From: Rikenellaceae bacterium
Lineage (GTDB): Bacteria > Bacteroidota > Bacteroidia > Bacteroidales > Rikenellaceae
Length of the DNA stretch: 64,000 bases
Assembly (NCBI GenBank): GCA_015059805.1
Contig: SUZO01000008.1
Coordinates: forward strand, 1 to 64,000
Direction of reading: 5' to 3'
The notes under the pieces were generated by a model. It searched no databases and was not told where the DNA came from. It saw nothing but the letters and a program-made list of their open reading frames with translations. A program made the position numbers and the translations under genes. This document shows, in pieces, positions 9,013 through 17,320 of this stretch (position 1 is the stretch's first letter; the number at the start of each line of letters is the position of its first letter).

Positions 9013-9273
9013 ATGGTAAGTGAAAAGGTTATTCTTACAGCACCAAATGGTATGCATGCACGCCCTGCTGGTGAGTTGGTAAAACTGGCAAAAACACTTG
9101 ATGGCAAGGTTACACTTGCTACTGCCGTAAAGACAGTGAGTGCAACAAGTATGCTGGGTGTGCTGTCGTTGGGACTTAAGTCGGGCGCAGAGATTACTGT
9201 TACTGCCGATGGTGGCAACGAGGCGGCAAACCTGAGTGCTGTAGTAGATTTTATAGCAAATATCACCGAGTAA
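9013..9273 (+). CDS. ptsH: Phosphocarrier protein HPr
   Basis: Small cytosolic phosphocarrier between Enzyme I and EIIA. The 86-residue protein has the phospho-His motif 'NGMHARPAGELV' with His15. It also has Ser46 in 'SATSMLGVLSLGL', the site that HPr kinase uses where that regulator exists. No HPr kinase gene is in the window. It lies 13 nt after mtlA, and its stop overlaps the ptsI ATG by one base (TAATG), so the two are translationally coupled. Confidence 0.95.
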   Translation: MVSEKVILTAPNGMHARPAGELVKLAKTLDGKVTLATAVKTVSATSMLGVLSLGLKSGAEITVTADGGNEAANLSAVVDFIANITE

Positions 9274-10862
9274 TGAGGACTCTTCAGACATCAGTCCGCG
9301 CCTCGGATGCTATCGCTATCGGTAGAGCCTTTGTGGTGCGCCGTGATAGTGCTACAGTTGAGGTTGTATGTGGTAGCGAGGAGCAGGAGCAAGAGCGCTT
9401 TAACAAGGCTTTGCAGAGCAGTACTTCTCAGATTGAGAAACTTTCAGAGGGTAGTGACATTTTCGCTGCCCACCTTGAGATTGTGCAGGATGAGATGCTC
9501 CGCGATGCTGTTTTAGAGTATATCGGCTCAGGTAAGGGTGCGGCGGAGGCTTGTCAGGCTGCTTGCGGCGACCTTGTGGCGATGTTTGAGGCTATGGATG
9601 ATGAATATCTCAGTGCCAGAGCAGATGATATAAAGGATATTTTTGCACGTATAGTGGCAAATCTTGCTGGCGGCGTGCAAAATCCATTTGAGGGGGCGAA
9701 AGAGGGCGATATTATCGTTGCTAAGGAGCTTCTGCCGTCAGATATGGCGCTGATAGACCTTGGTGCTATACGTGGCTTTGTAACGGCTCTTGGTAGCTCA
9801 ACAAGCCATGTCTGCATTATGGCTCGCAACTACTCCCTTGCCGCTGTAGTGGGGCTTGGAGAGGCTGCGGAGCAGATTTGTAGCGGCGATATGGTTATCG
9901 TTGATGGTATTGAGGGTAGGGTTGTGGTAAACCCTGATGACGATACAATGAATACCTACCTTGTTCGCGCATTGAACCTTGTAACTCTGAGCAAGGAGCA
10001 GCAAGCGGTTGCTACACAAACTGTGGAGTATCAAGGTAGCGCGGTGGCTGTTGTGGCAAATGCTGGTAGTGTGGAGGATGTAGTGAAGGCTATAGAGTCG
10101 GGTGCTGATGGTATTGGACTCTTCCGTAGCGAGTTTGTCTATCTCAATAGCACCTCAGAGCCGACAGAGCAGGAGCAGTATGAGGTGTATAGTGCAGCAG
10201 TAAGGGCTTGTAACGGTAAGCCTCTAACTATTCGCACACTTGATATTGGTGGCGATAAGGCGGTGCCGTATCTTGGCTTTGAGCGTGAAGAGAATCCATT
10301 TCTGGGCTGGCGAGCTATCCGTGTATCGCTTGATATGGAGCAGATGTTCTGCCGTCAGTTAAGGGCGATACTAAGGGCAAGTGCTGAGGGCGATATAAGG
10401 ATTATGTTCCCGATGATTACCACCCTTGAGGAGCTTGCAGAGGCAAAGCGCGCGATAGAGAAGTGTAAGGCGGATCTTAAGACTGAGGGTGTTGCGTTCA
10501 ACGAGAATATCAAGGTGGGTGTGATGATTGAGACCCCTGCAGCGGTATTTATTGCAGATGATTTAGCTGCACGCTGTGACTTCTTTAGTATCGGCACAAA
10601 CGACCTTGTGCAGTATGTTATGGCAGCAGATAGGGCAAATGTCAAGGTTAGCCACCTCTACAATCCATATTCGGAGGCGGTGGTAAGGGCTATTAAGATG
10701 ACGATTGATAGCGCAGAGAAGGCTGGCATTGAGTGCAGCATGTGCGGCGAACTCGCCTCAGATAGTTCGGCAACAGAGCTGCTGCTTAAGGCGGGATTGC
10801 GTAAGTTTAGCGTCAATATAGGCTCAATAGCAAAGATAAAGTACACAATATCAAAATTATAA
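9273..10862 (+). CDS. ptsI: PTS Enzyme I (phosphoenolpyruvate-protein phosphotransferase)
   Basis: Takes phosphate from PEP and passes it to HPr. The N-terminal half contains the phospho-His motif 'SSTSHVCIMAR' (about residue 177). The C-terminal PEP-binding barrel has 'GIGLFRSEFVYL', 'RTLDIGGDKAVPYLG', 'SIGTNDLVQYVMAADR' and the catalytic Cys in 'SMCGELASD'. At 529 residues it is somewhat shorter than the usual 570, mainly in the helical HPr-binding part, but all key residues are present. It sits third in the operon, with galK 19 nt downstream. Confidence 0.95.
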   Translation: MRTLQTSVRASDAIAIGRAFVVRRDSATVEVVCGSEEQEQERFNKALQSSTSQIEKLSEGSDIFAAHLEIVQDEMLRDAVLEYIGSGKGAAEACQAACGDLVAMFEAMDDEYLSARADDIKDIFARIVANLAGGVQNPFEGAKEGDIIVAKELLPSDMALIDLGAIRGFVTALGSSTSHVCIMARNYSLAAVVGLGEAAEQICSGDMVIVDGIEGRVVVNPDDDTMNTYLVRALNLVTLSKEQQAVATQTVEYQGSAVAVVANAGSVEDVVKAIESGADGIGLFRSEFVYLNSTSEPTEQEQYEVYSAAVRACNGKPLTIRTLDIGGDKAVPYLGFEREENPFLGWRAIRVSLDMEQMFCRQLRAILRASAEGDIRIMFPMITTLEELAEAKRAIEKCKADLKTEGVAFNENIKVGVMIETPAAVFIADDLAARCDFFSIGTNDLVQYVMAADRANVKVSHLYNPYSEAVVRAIKMTIDSAEKAGIECSMCGELASDSSATELLLKAGLRKFSVNIGSIAKIKYTISKL

Positions 10863-10881
10863 TAAACTAAAACGAACTAAA

Positions 10882-12015
10882 ATGAAAGAGAGAGTATCTC
10901 AAAAATTTACTGAACTGTACGGTGAGGGTGCTATACTTTTTGCCTCTCCAGGTCGTATTAACCTTATTGGTGAGCATACTGACTACAATGGTGGTTTTGT
11001 ATTCCCAGGTGCAGTAGATAAGGGTATTGTTGCAGCAATTCGCCTCAATGGTACTGACAAGGTGCGTGCCTTTGCCCTTGACCTTAACGAGTCGGCAGAG
11101 TTTGGATTGAATGAGCAGGATAAGCCTGCTCAGAGCTGGGCTTGCTATATCTTTGGTGTGTGCCGTGAAATTCAGAAGCGTGGTGGCAAAATCGGTGGTT
11201 TTGATACTGTATTTGCGGGCGATGTGCCATTAGGTGCAGGTATGAGCTCCTCTGCGGCTCTTGAGAGCACCTTTGCCTTTGCGCTCAACGACCTCTACAA
11301 CCTTGGCATTGAGAAGTTTGAGCTTGCTCGCATTGGTCAGTCTACTGAGCATAACTACTGCGGTGTGAACTGTGGTATTATGGACCAGTTTGCCTCTGTG
11401 CACGGTAAGGCAGGTCATCTGATGCGCCTGGATTGCCGCTCTATGGAGTTTAGCTACTTCCCATTTGACCCTACAAAGTATGGCTATCGCCTTGTGCTTG
11501 TAAACTCTTGTGTAAAGCACGAACTTGTAGGCTCTCCATATAACGACCGTCGTGCATCTTGTGAGCGCGTGGCGGCTGTTTTGGGTCAGGAGTTTTTGCG
11601 CGGTGCAACTATGGAACAACTTGAGGCTATCAAGGATAAGATTTCCGAGGAGGACTACCTCCGTGCTCGCTATGTGATTGGCGAGGAGCAGCGCGTGCTG
11701 GATGTCTGCGAGGCTCTTGAGAAGGGTGATTATGAGACTGTCGGTGAGCGTATGTATGAGACACACTGGGGTATGTCACGCGACTATGAGGTGAGCTGTG
11801 AGGAGCTTGACTTCCTCGCTACAGTTGCCAAGGAGTGCGGTGTCACTGGCTCTCGTATTATGGGCGGTGGCTTTGGCGGTTGTACTATCAACCTTGTCAA
11901 GGAGGAGCTCTACGATAGCTTTATCGCAACTGTAACAGCTAAGTTCGCTGAGAAGTATGGCCACGAACCTAAAATCTATCCGGTAGTTATCTCAGATGGT
12001 TCTCGTCGCTTGTAG
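10882..12015 (+). CDS. galK: Galactokinase
   Basis: Phosphorylates galactose to galactose 1-phosphate, the first Leloir step; GHMP kinase family, cytosolic. Motifs are the N-terminal galactokinase signature 'GRINLIGEHTDYNGGFVFP' (about 26-44), the ATP loop 'LGAGMSSSAALE' (about 115-126) and the C-terminal 'IMGGGFGGCTINLV' (about 325-338). The 377-residue length is normal. It closes the PTS operon, which is unusual; no galT, galE or galactose permease is nearby. The supply may come from the GH36 enzyme encoded at 2847-5078. A strong terminator follows. Confidence 0.95.
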   Translation: MKERVSQKFTELYGEGAILFASPGRINLIGEHTDYNGGFVFPGAVDKGIVAAIRLNGTDKVRAFALDLNESAEFGLNEQDKPAQSWACYIFGVCREIQKRGGKIGGFDTVFAGDVPLGAGMSSSAALESTFAFALNDLYNLGIEKFELARIGQSTEHNYCGVNCGIMDQFASVHGKAGHLMRLDCRSMEFSYFPFDPTKYGYRLVLVNSCVKHELVGSPYNDRRASCERVAAVLGQEFLRGATMEQLEAIKDKISEEDYLRARYVIGEEQRVLDVCEALEKGDYETVGERMYETHWGMSRDYEVSCEELDFLATVAKECGVTGSRIMGGGFGGCTINLVKEELYDSFIATVTAKFAEKYGHEPKIYPVVISDGSRRL

Positions 12016-12039
12016 GCGTCGGCGTGAATAGTGAAAAAG

Positions 12040-12063
12040 TCACCCTGCGGGGTGATTTTTTTT
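12040..12063 (+). terminator. Intrinsic terminator of the PTS-galK operon
   Basis: TCACCC, tetraloop TGCG, GGGTGA, then eight T. It lies 25 nt after the galK stop codon. Confidence 0.85.
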
Positions 12064-12128
12064 GTCTCTATATGTAAGATTTTGTCAGCAAGGCGCTCTA
12101 TGTAGTAAAGTTTAACAACTAAAACAGA

Positions 12129-12521
12129 TTGAATATGCTTATCACAGACAGTAGAAGAGTTATTGAGAAGATGGCGGAGGAGTTGTTGCAGAGCACTCAG
12201 AACTTGGTAACTATTGATATGCAGGATATTGAGAAGGTGCTGCAGTATCAGAGTGTAAAGTCGCTATACATTGACGGAACGATGGAGCAGGTTGTCTCTA
12301 CGCTCAACTCCTTCTCAACAGAGTTTGCAGATGCAAAACTCGCAGTTATGCAGATATCAACACCTACAGCAGAGGCGCTTAAGATGCAAGATGTTGAGGA
12401 TTTTTTGGGTGCAATGCGCAAGGAGGAGAGTAGACATTTTGATATCATCTGGGGAATAAGTGTAAAGCCAGAGATTCCACAAGGTGAAACAGTAGTATTT
12501 ATCGTATATGCAGCAGATTAG
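12129..12521 (+). CDS. Unknown 130-residue protein, resembles FtsZ/tubulin second domain
   Basis: No firm family. By eye the order of elements recalls the C-terminal (GTPase-activating) domain of FtsZ: a helix 'RRVIEKMAEELLQSTQNLV', then 'IDMQDIEKVLQ' (compare the FtsZ 'NVDFADVRTVM' region). A strand of the form 'AKLAVMQIS' follows, then a helix and 'DIIWGISVKPEIPQGETV' (compare 'NIIFGAVIDP'). No GTP-binding tubulin signature (GGGTGT/S) is present, so it could not be a complete FtsZ. It overlaps the DUF1810 gene by 14 nt, so they are probably co-transcribed. Function unknown; the resemblance is an inference and needs a structure comparison. Confidence 0.7.
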   Translation: MNMLITDSRRVIEKMAEELLQSTQNLVTIDMQDIEKVLQYQSVKSLYIDGTMEQVVSTLNSFSTEFADAKLAVMQISTPTAEALKMQDVEDFLGAMRKEESRHFDIIWGISVKPEIPQGETVVFIVYAAD

Positions 12522-12978
12522 ACCAGAGAATAATATTGAGCGATTTGTTGAGGCTCAAGAGTCTCGTTGGGCTGGCTATGACAGAGCCTTACGTGAGATT
12601 GCAGATGGACAGAAGCGTTCACACTGGATGTGGTACATCTTTCCGCAGCTCAGAGGTTTGGGGTATAGTGATATGTCCTACTTCTACGGCATTACAGGGC
12701 ATGATGAGGCTTGGGCATACTACCACCACCCAAAGCTCGGAGCGAGGTTGCGCGAGATAACGGGAGTGCTTTTAACCCACGCCGACAAGAGTGCCGAGCA
12801 AATAATGGGATCTGTAGATGCAATGAAGCTGCGCTCGTCAATGACGCTCTTCTATAAAGTAACCGCTTATCCGCCATTTCAGAGGGTGTTAGAGCTCTTC
12901 TTTGGTAACAAGCAGTGTGAACATACGCTCGCTATTTTGGCTGAAGAACGACAAAAGGCACAATCATCTCTTCCATAG
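12508..12978 (+). CDS. DUF1810 family protein
   Basis: Cytosolic protein of the DUF1810 family, whose function is not established. Family hallmarks are 'ERFVEAQ', 'KRSHWMWYIFPQLRGLG' (about 35-51), 'YHHPKLGARLREI' (about 72-84) and 'MKLRSSMTLFY' (about 106-116). The 156-residue length is typical. Its start lies inside the end of the preceding gene. Its last 47 nt overlap the 3' end of porX on the opposite strand, a tail-to-tail overlap with no terminator between. Confidence 0.9.
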   Translation: MQQIRPENNIERFVEAQESRWAGYDRALREIADGQKRSHWMWYIFPQLRGLGYSDMSYFYGITGHDEAWAYYHHPKLGARLREITGVLLTHADKSAEQIMGSVDAMKLRSSMTLFYKVTAYPPFQRVLELFFGNKQCEHTLAILAEERQKAQSSLP

Positions 12979-14488
12979 AGATACCTCCGTGCTGGAAGGT
13001 GTCACGATAGTAGCGGATGTGGCGGTTTGCATCGTTGTTGTAGACAAAAAAGTCGTGATTATATGCAAAAATATAGCTTGAGGTCAAGTTTGACGATGGT
13101 AGCTGTATCTGCTCTGGCTTGGTAATTTCGTAGACCTCCTTATAGTTATAGGCGAGGTTGCGACCTGTCTTGTATCTGAGGTTTGAAGAGGTCTGTTTAT
13201 CGCCCTGCACACGAATAGGATTATCTACGCGCACTGTGCCGTGGTCGGAGGTTATAATTACAGTATGTCCGCGCTCGGCGAGCATCTTGAGCAGGATAAA
13301 TAGCTCCGAATGCTCAAACCATGAACGGGTAAGCGAGCGGAAGGAGGCATCATCCTCCGTAAGCTGACGGATAATCTCGGTCTCGGTGCGGGCGTGGGAG
13401 AGGATGTCAAGGAAGTTGTAGACGATAACCGAAAAGTCGGCATCGTAGACGCGGCTGATATTGTCTATTAACTTTCTTCCCGCCTCAGGACGGACAAGCT
13501 TGTCAAAGGTCATGCGGTAGTTCTTGCCTGCCTGCTGAAGCTGGCGGCGCAGGAACTGCTCCTCGTACATGTTTTTGCCGCCCTCCTCGTTGTCGTTGAG
13601 CCACTGATTTGGCATAAGCTTATCAATGGCAAGGGGCATAAGACCTGCAAAAATGGCATTGCGAGCATATTGAGTTGCAGTAGGCAAAATGGCACAGTAG
13701 CACTCATCTGTCACCGTATTGTAGTAGTTGTGAAGCATCGGACTGATGGTCCTCCACTGGTCGTAGCGGAAGTTATCAATCAGCAGTAGGGTAGTCTTGC
13801 TATTTGCATCAACAACGGGCAGAATCTTTGAGCGCATAAGGGTGTGCGACATCACTGGCGTGTCATTGTCGCGGCTGTTTATCCAACTCTGATAATTTTG
13901 ACGGACAAAGCGACAGAAGGCTTGATTTGCCTCATTCTTCTGATACTGTAGCACCTCCTTAATGCTCTCATCAGAGGACTGCGACAGCTCAATCTCCCAC
14001 GAGATTAGCTTGCGGTAGATACTCAGCCAGTGGTTAAAGGTGTTTGCACTATCAACCATCTGCGATATACGCCCAAACTCGGCGCGATAGTCGGCTGTAG
14101 TCTGCTCAGCAACAAGCTGGTGTGAGTGGATGTGCTTCTTTACGAGCAGCAGAATCTGGCTTGGATTGACGGGCTTGATAATGTAGTCGGCAATCTTGCT
14201 GCCGATAGCCTTATCCATAATATCCTCCTCCTCGGACTTTGTAACCATAATCACCGGCGTAGTGGGGCGGATATCCTTAATGAGTGGCAACGTCTCAAGA
14301 CCTGTCATGCCTGGCATCATCTCGTCAAGGATAATCATGTCGTAGGAGTGCTCAGTTACCATATCTATGGCATCATAGCCGTTGTTGCAGGTATCAACTA
14401 TGCAACCACGATTTTTAAGTGTCAAAATATGTGGCTTGAGCAGCTCAATCTCATCGTCTACCCAAAGAATCTTAGCTTCTGTGTTCAT
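12932..14488 (-). CDS. porX: PorX: response regulator with PglZ domain
   Basis: In other Bacteroidota PorX controls the type IX secretion system together with the kinase PorY; its PglZ part is an alkaline-phosphatase-fold enzyme. Here a receiver domain (about 1-125) shows the acidic pair 'WVDDE', phospho-Asp55 in 'MIILDEMMPGMTG', 'MVTKSEEED' and 'IIKPVNP'. The PglZ half (about 220-518) has 'LLIDNFRYDQW' and the metal-binding 'VIITSDHGTVRV'. The 518-residue length fits. The Nudix gene overlaps its 5' end by 17 nt. No T9SS structural gene is in the window. Confidence 0.93.
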   Translation of the reverse strand: MNTEAKILWVDDEIELLKPHILTLKNRGCIVDTCNNGYDAIDMVTEHSYDMIILDEMMPGMTGLETLPLIKDIRPTTPVIMVTKSEEEDIMDKAIGSKIADYIIKPVNPSQILLLVKKHIHSHQLVAEQTTADYRAEFGRISQMVDSANTFNHWLSIYRKLISWEIELSQSSDESIKEVLQYQKNEANQAFCRFVRQNYQSWINSRDNDTPVMSHTLMRSKILPVVDANSKTTLLLIDNFRYDQWRTISPMLHNYYNTVTDECYCAILPTATQYARNAIFAGLMPLAIDKLMPNQWLNDNEEGGKNMYEEQFLRRQLQQAGKNYRMTFDKLVRPEAGRKLIDNISRVYDADFSVIVYNFLDILSHARTETEIIRQLTEDDASFRSLTRSWFEHSELFILLKMLAERGHTVIITSDHGTVRVDNPIRVQGDKQTSSNLRYKTGRNLAYNYKEVYEITKPEQIQLPSSNLTSSYIFAYNHDFFVYNNDANRHIRYYRDTFQHGGISMEEMIVPFVVLQPK

Positions 14489-15068
14489 ATTGATAAATTA
14501 TCTCTCTAATGGTTGGATAACTATTTGTCATGCACTCTGTTAGCTCCTGCTTATCTACCCACGTTGCGGCGGTAATATCCTCCTCTGTCTGGGGCGTTAA
14601 CTCGGAGCGTTGGCAACTAAAGGCAAACCAATGAGTTCGCTTTAGCTCCCACTTACCATAAACGTTATATGCGTGTAGAGTATTGCCTAATGTAGCTACA
14701 AAATTAAGACCAGTGACTCCAGTCTCCTCCTCTATTTCACGCATAGCAGCCGAAAGAGTATCCTCGCCCGCCTCTATACGACCCTTAGGGAGGTCATAAC
14801 GACCAAAGCGAAAGATAAGTAGCACCTCGCCCTTGTCATTCTCAACAATGCCACCTGCCGCCTCAAGATAGGCAAATCGAGTAGCAAAACGCTCTGCCGC
14901 AGCTTCGCAATCGGCTGAGCGAACAACTATTTTGTTGCAAGAGTCAAATAAATTGTCTAAATTCGCACTCGTTACCTCGCTTTCAGAGAGTAGACGCTCA
15001 TCTGCTGAGGGGATATACTCCTCGGTGGTGAAGGTAAGGCTGTTATCTGTGAAATAGATGGTAATCAT
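14472..15068 (-). CDS. Nudix hydrolase
   Basis: Hydrolase for a nucleoside-diphosphate-linked substrate, which the sequence does not identify. The Nudix box starts at 'GRIEAGEDTLSAAM' and continues with 'REIEEETGV' (together about 100-122), complete and with the right spacing. It is preceded by 'RFGRYDLPK'. The roughly 70 residues before the domain are a Bacteroidota-type extension. 198 residues. It overlaps porX by 17 nt and is transcribed ahead of it, so they share an operon. The divergent S9 peptidase starts only 29 nt away. Confidence 0.9.
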   Translation of the reverse strand: MITIYFTDNSLTFTTEEYIPSADERLLSESEVTSANLDNLFDSCNKIVVRSADCEAAAERFATRFAYLEAAGGIVENDKGEVLLIFRFGRYDLPKGRIEAGEDTLSAAMREIEEETGVTGLNFVATLGNTLHAYNVYGKWELKRTHWFAFSCQRSELTPQTEEDITAATWVDKQELTECMTNSYPTIREIIYQYEHRS

Positions 15069-15097
15069 ATTGCAAATTTAATAAATTATTTGATACA

Positions 15098-17224
15098 ATG
15101 AAAAGATTTTTGATTATGGCAACATTGGCAATGGCTCTGGCTGCTTGCTCTGAGCCGGCAAAGCCGCTTACAATTGACAACGCCCTTACAGAGGCGGAGA
15201 TTTCGGCAGCAAGGCTGACCCCTGAGGTTATGTGGAAGATGCGCCGCATTGGTGGTGCAGAGGTCAGTGCAGATGGCTCTGCGGTACTCTATACCGTAAC
15301 AGACTACTCAATGGCTGAGAATCGTGGTGTTACACGTATCTATACCCTTGACATGGCTACTGGTCAGAGTTGTGAACTGACCGATACATCCTCTAACAAT
15401 GCAGCTGCTCGCTGGGGTGGTGATAACCGTATTTGGTTTCTCTCAAATCGCAGTGGAGCTATGCAGGTGTGGGCTATGGATAGCGATGGACAAAACCCTG
15501 TGCAGATTACAGATGTAGAGGGCGGTGTTGAGGATTTTGGCGTAAATCCAGATTGCTCAGCGCTCCATTATATTAAGGGTGTGCATGTCAAGGATATCCG
15601 CTCGGCAGATGTTCATAAGGATATGGATAAGTCAAAGGCGCGAATCTATGACGACCTTATGGTACGCCACTGGGACTATTGGGATGAGGGCGAGTACCGC
15701 CATATCTTTGTAGCGCCGCTCAAGGGTAATGTTATGGGCGAGGCTCGTGACATTACGGGCGCAGAGGCTGCTTGGGATACTCCACTTGCACCATACTTTG
15801 ACGGGGCAGAGATTGCTTGGAGTCCTGACGGAGCAAAGATTGCATATACCTGCAAGCCTCTGACTGGTAAGGCTTATGCCGTATCTACAGACTCGGATAT
15901 ATATGTTTATGACATCGCAACAGATACGACAGTAAACATCTGCAAGGAGGCTGCCGAGCGCCTTAAACTCAATGGTAAGGCTACAGCTGAGGCATTTGTG
16001 GGTTACGACAAGTACCCAGTGTGGAGTCCAGATGGAGCAAAGATTGCCTTCCGCAGTCAGCGCCGTGCGGGTAATGAGGCAGATAAGGAGCGACTCTTTG
16101 TCTATGACACCGTAAGCGGTGAGATGGCAGAGCTGACAGCTAACTTTGACTACCACGCAAATAATGTCGTGTGGGCAGATAATAGCACACTCTACTTTAT
16201 CGCCCCTATAGAGGCTACGCACCAGATTTGTCGCGTGACTACTGCTGGTAACGACGTGGAGGTTATTACCTCTGGCGACCACGATATTACATCCTTCACT
16301 CTTGGCGGTGATAAGTGCGTGGCAACGATGCAGAGCATATCTATGGCTACAGAGATTTTCGGCGTAGACCTCTCAAATGGTGCTCTGACACAGCTCTCGG
16401 CTGTAAATAAGCATATATACGACAATATCACAATGGGTAAGGTCGAGAAGCGTTGGGTGACAACGACAGATAATAAGAAGATGCTTGTCTGGGTAATCCT
16501 TCCGCCAGACTTTGACCCAGCGAAGAAGTACCCTACACTGCTCTACTGTCAGGGTGGTCCGCAGAGCGTTGTCTCTCAATTCTGGAGCTACCGCTGGAAC
16601 TTCCAACTTATGGCGGCACAGGGATATGTCGTTGTGGCTCCAAATCGTCGCGGCCTGCCTTCATTCGGTCAGCAGTGGCTTGACCAGATTTCGGGCGACT
16701 ACTCTGGTCAGAATATCCGCGACTACCTCTCGGCTATAGACGATGTAGCTCGTGAGAGCTGGTGCGATAGGGATAGACTCGGCTGCGTGGGTGCTTCGTA
16801 TGGCGGTTACTCTGTTTTCTACCTTGCAGGACACCACCAGAAGCGCTTTAAGGCATTTATCGCCCACTGCGGAATCTTCAACTTTGACTCTATGTATGGC
16901 GAGACAGAGGAGCTGTTCTTCGTAAATAACGACTACGGCGGCTCATATTGGGATAAGACAAATAAAACAGCTATGCGCTCGTATGCAAACTCACCTCATA
17001 AATCTGTGGATAAGTGGGATACGCCAATTCTTATCTTTACGGGCGAGTACGACTTTAGAATCCCTTATACTCAATCCCTGCAGGCATTTACAGCGGCAAA
17101 ACTGCGTGGTCTTGACGCCCGCCTTGTAGAGTTTGAGAACGAGGCACATCAGGTCTTCAAACCGCAAAACTCAATGGTCTGGAACCGCGAGTTCTTCGGC
17201 TGGCTAGACAAGTATCTGAAGTAA
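15098..17224 (+). CDS. S9 family peptidase (prolyl oligopeptidase / DPP-IV-like) lipoprotein
   Basis: Exported serine peptidase cleaving short peptides, probably after proline or another small set of residues. The N-terminus is a lipoprotein signal (MKRFLIMATLAMALAACS, lipobox LAAC). A beta-propeller follows with WD40-like PD40 repeats such as 'WSPDGAKIAY' and 'WSPDGAKIAF'. The C-terminal alpha/beta-hydrolase has the nucleophile 'GASYGGYS' (about 567), the Asp in 'FTGEYDFRIPY' and the His in 'ENEAHQVF'. The 708-residue length is typical. It stands alone, with a strong terminator. Confidence 0.93.
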   Translation: MKRFLIMATLAMALAACSEPAKPLTIDNALTEAEISAARLTPEVMWKMRRIGGAEVSADGSAVLYTVTDYSMAENRGVTRIYTLDMATGQSCELTDTSSNNAAARWGGDNRIWFLSNRSGAMQVWAMDSDGQNPVQITDVEGGVEDFGVNPDCSALHYIKGVHVKDIRSADVHKDMDKSKARIYDDLMVRHWDYWDEGEYRHIFVAPLKGNVMGEARDITGAEAAWDTPLAPYFDGAEIAWSPDGAKIAYTCKPLTGKAYAVSTDSDIYVYDIATDTTVNICKEAAERLKLNGKATAEAFVGYDKYPVWSPDGAKIAFRSQRRAGNEADKERLFVYDTVSGEMAELTANFDYHANNVVWADNSTLYFIAPIEATHQICRVTTAGNDVEVITSGDHDITSFTLGGDKCVATMQSISMATEIFGVDLSNGALTQLSAVNKHIYDNITMGKVEKRWVTTTDNKKMLVWVILPPDFDPAKKYPTLLYCQGGPQSVVSQFWSYRWNFQLMAAQGYVVVAPNRRGLPSFGQQWLDQISGDYSGQNIRDYLSAIDDVARESWCDRDRLGCVGASYGGYSVFYLAGHHQKRFKAFIAHCGIFNFDSMYGETEELFFVNNDYGGSYWDKTNKTAMRSYANSPHKSVDKWDTPILIFTGEYDFRIPYTQSLQAFTAAKLRGLDARLVEFENEAHQVFKPQNSMVWNREFFGWLDKYLK

Positions 17225-17225
17225 A

Positions 17226-17250
17226 AAAGAGTCCTTCGGGACTCTTTTTT
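17226..17250 (+). terminator. Intrinsic terminator of the S9 peptidase gene
   Basis: AAAGAGTCC, TTCG tetraloop, GGACTCTTT, then more T. It starts 2 nt after the stop codon; the heptamer repeat follows directly. Confidence 0.9.
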
Positions 17251-17289
17251 AGCTATTAGCCGTTAGCCATTAGCCATTGGCTATTAGGG
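17251..17289. repeat. Heptamer repeat cluster (TTAGCCA family)
   Basis: Tandem 7-bp words of the form TTAGCCG / TTAGCCA / TTAGCCA followed by the complementary TTGGCTA. It lies between two convergent genes, directly behind a terminator. Confidence 0.8.
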
Positions 17290-17320
17290 CGTTTAAGGAA
17301 CAATCTCTCTTTGCTCTGCA

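Noticed and set aside
15632..16282. 216-codon ORF antisense to the S9 peptidase gene
   Set aside because: Shadow frame; cysteine-rich and without a start context, whereas the plus-strand peptidase motifs are complete.
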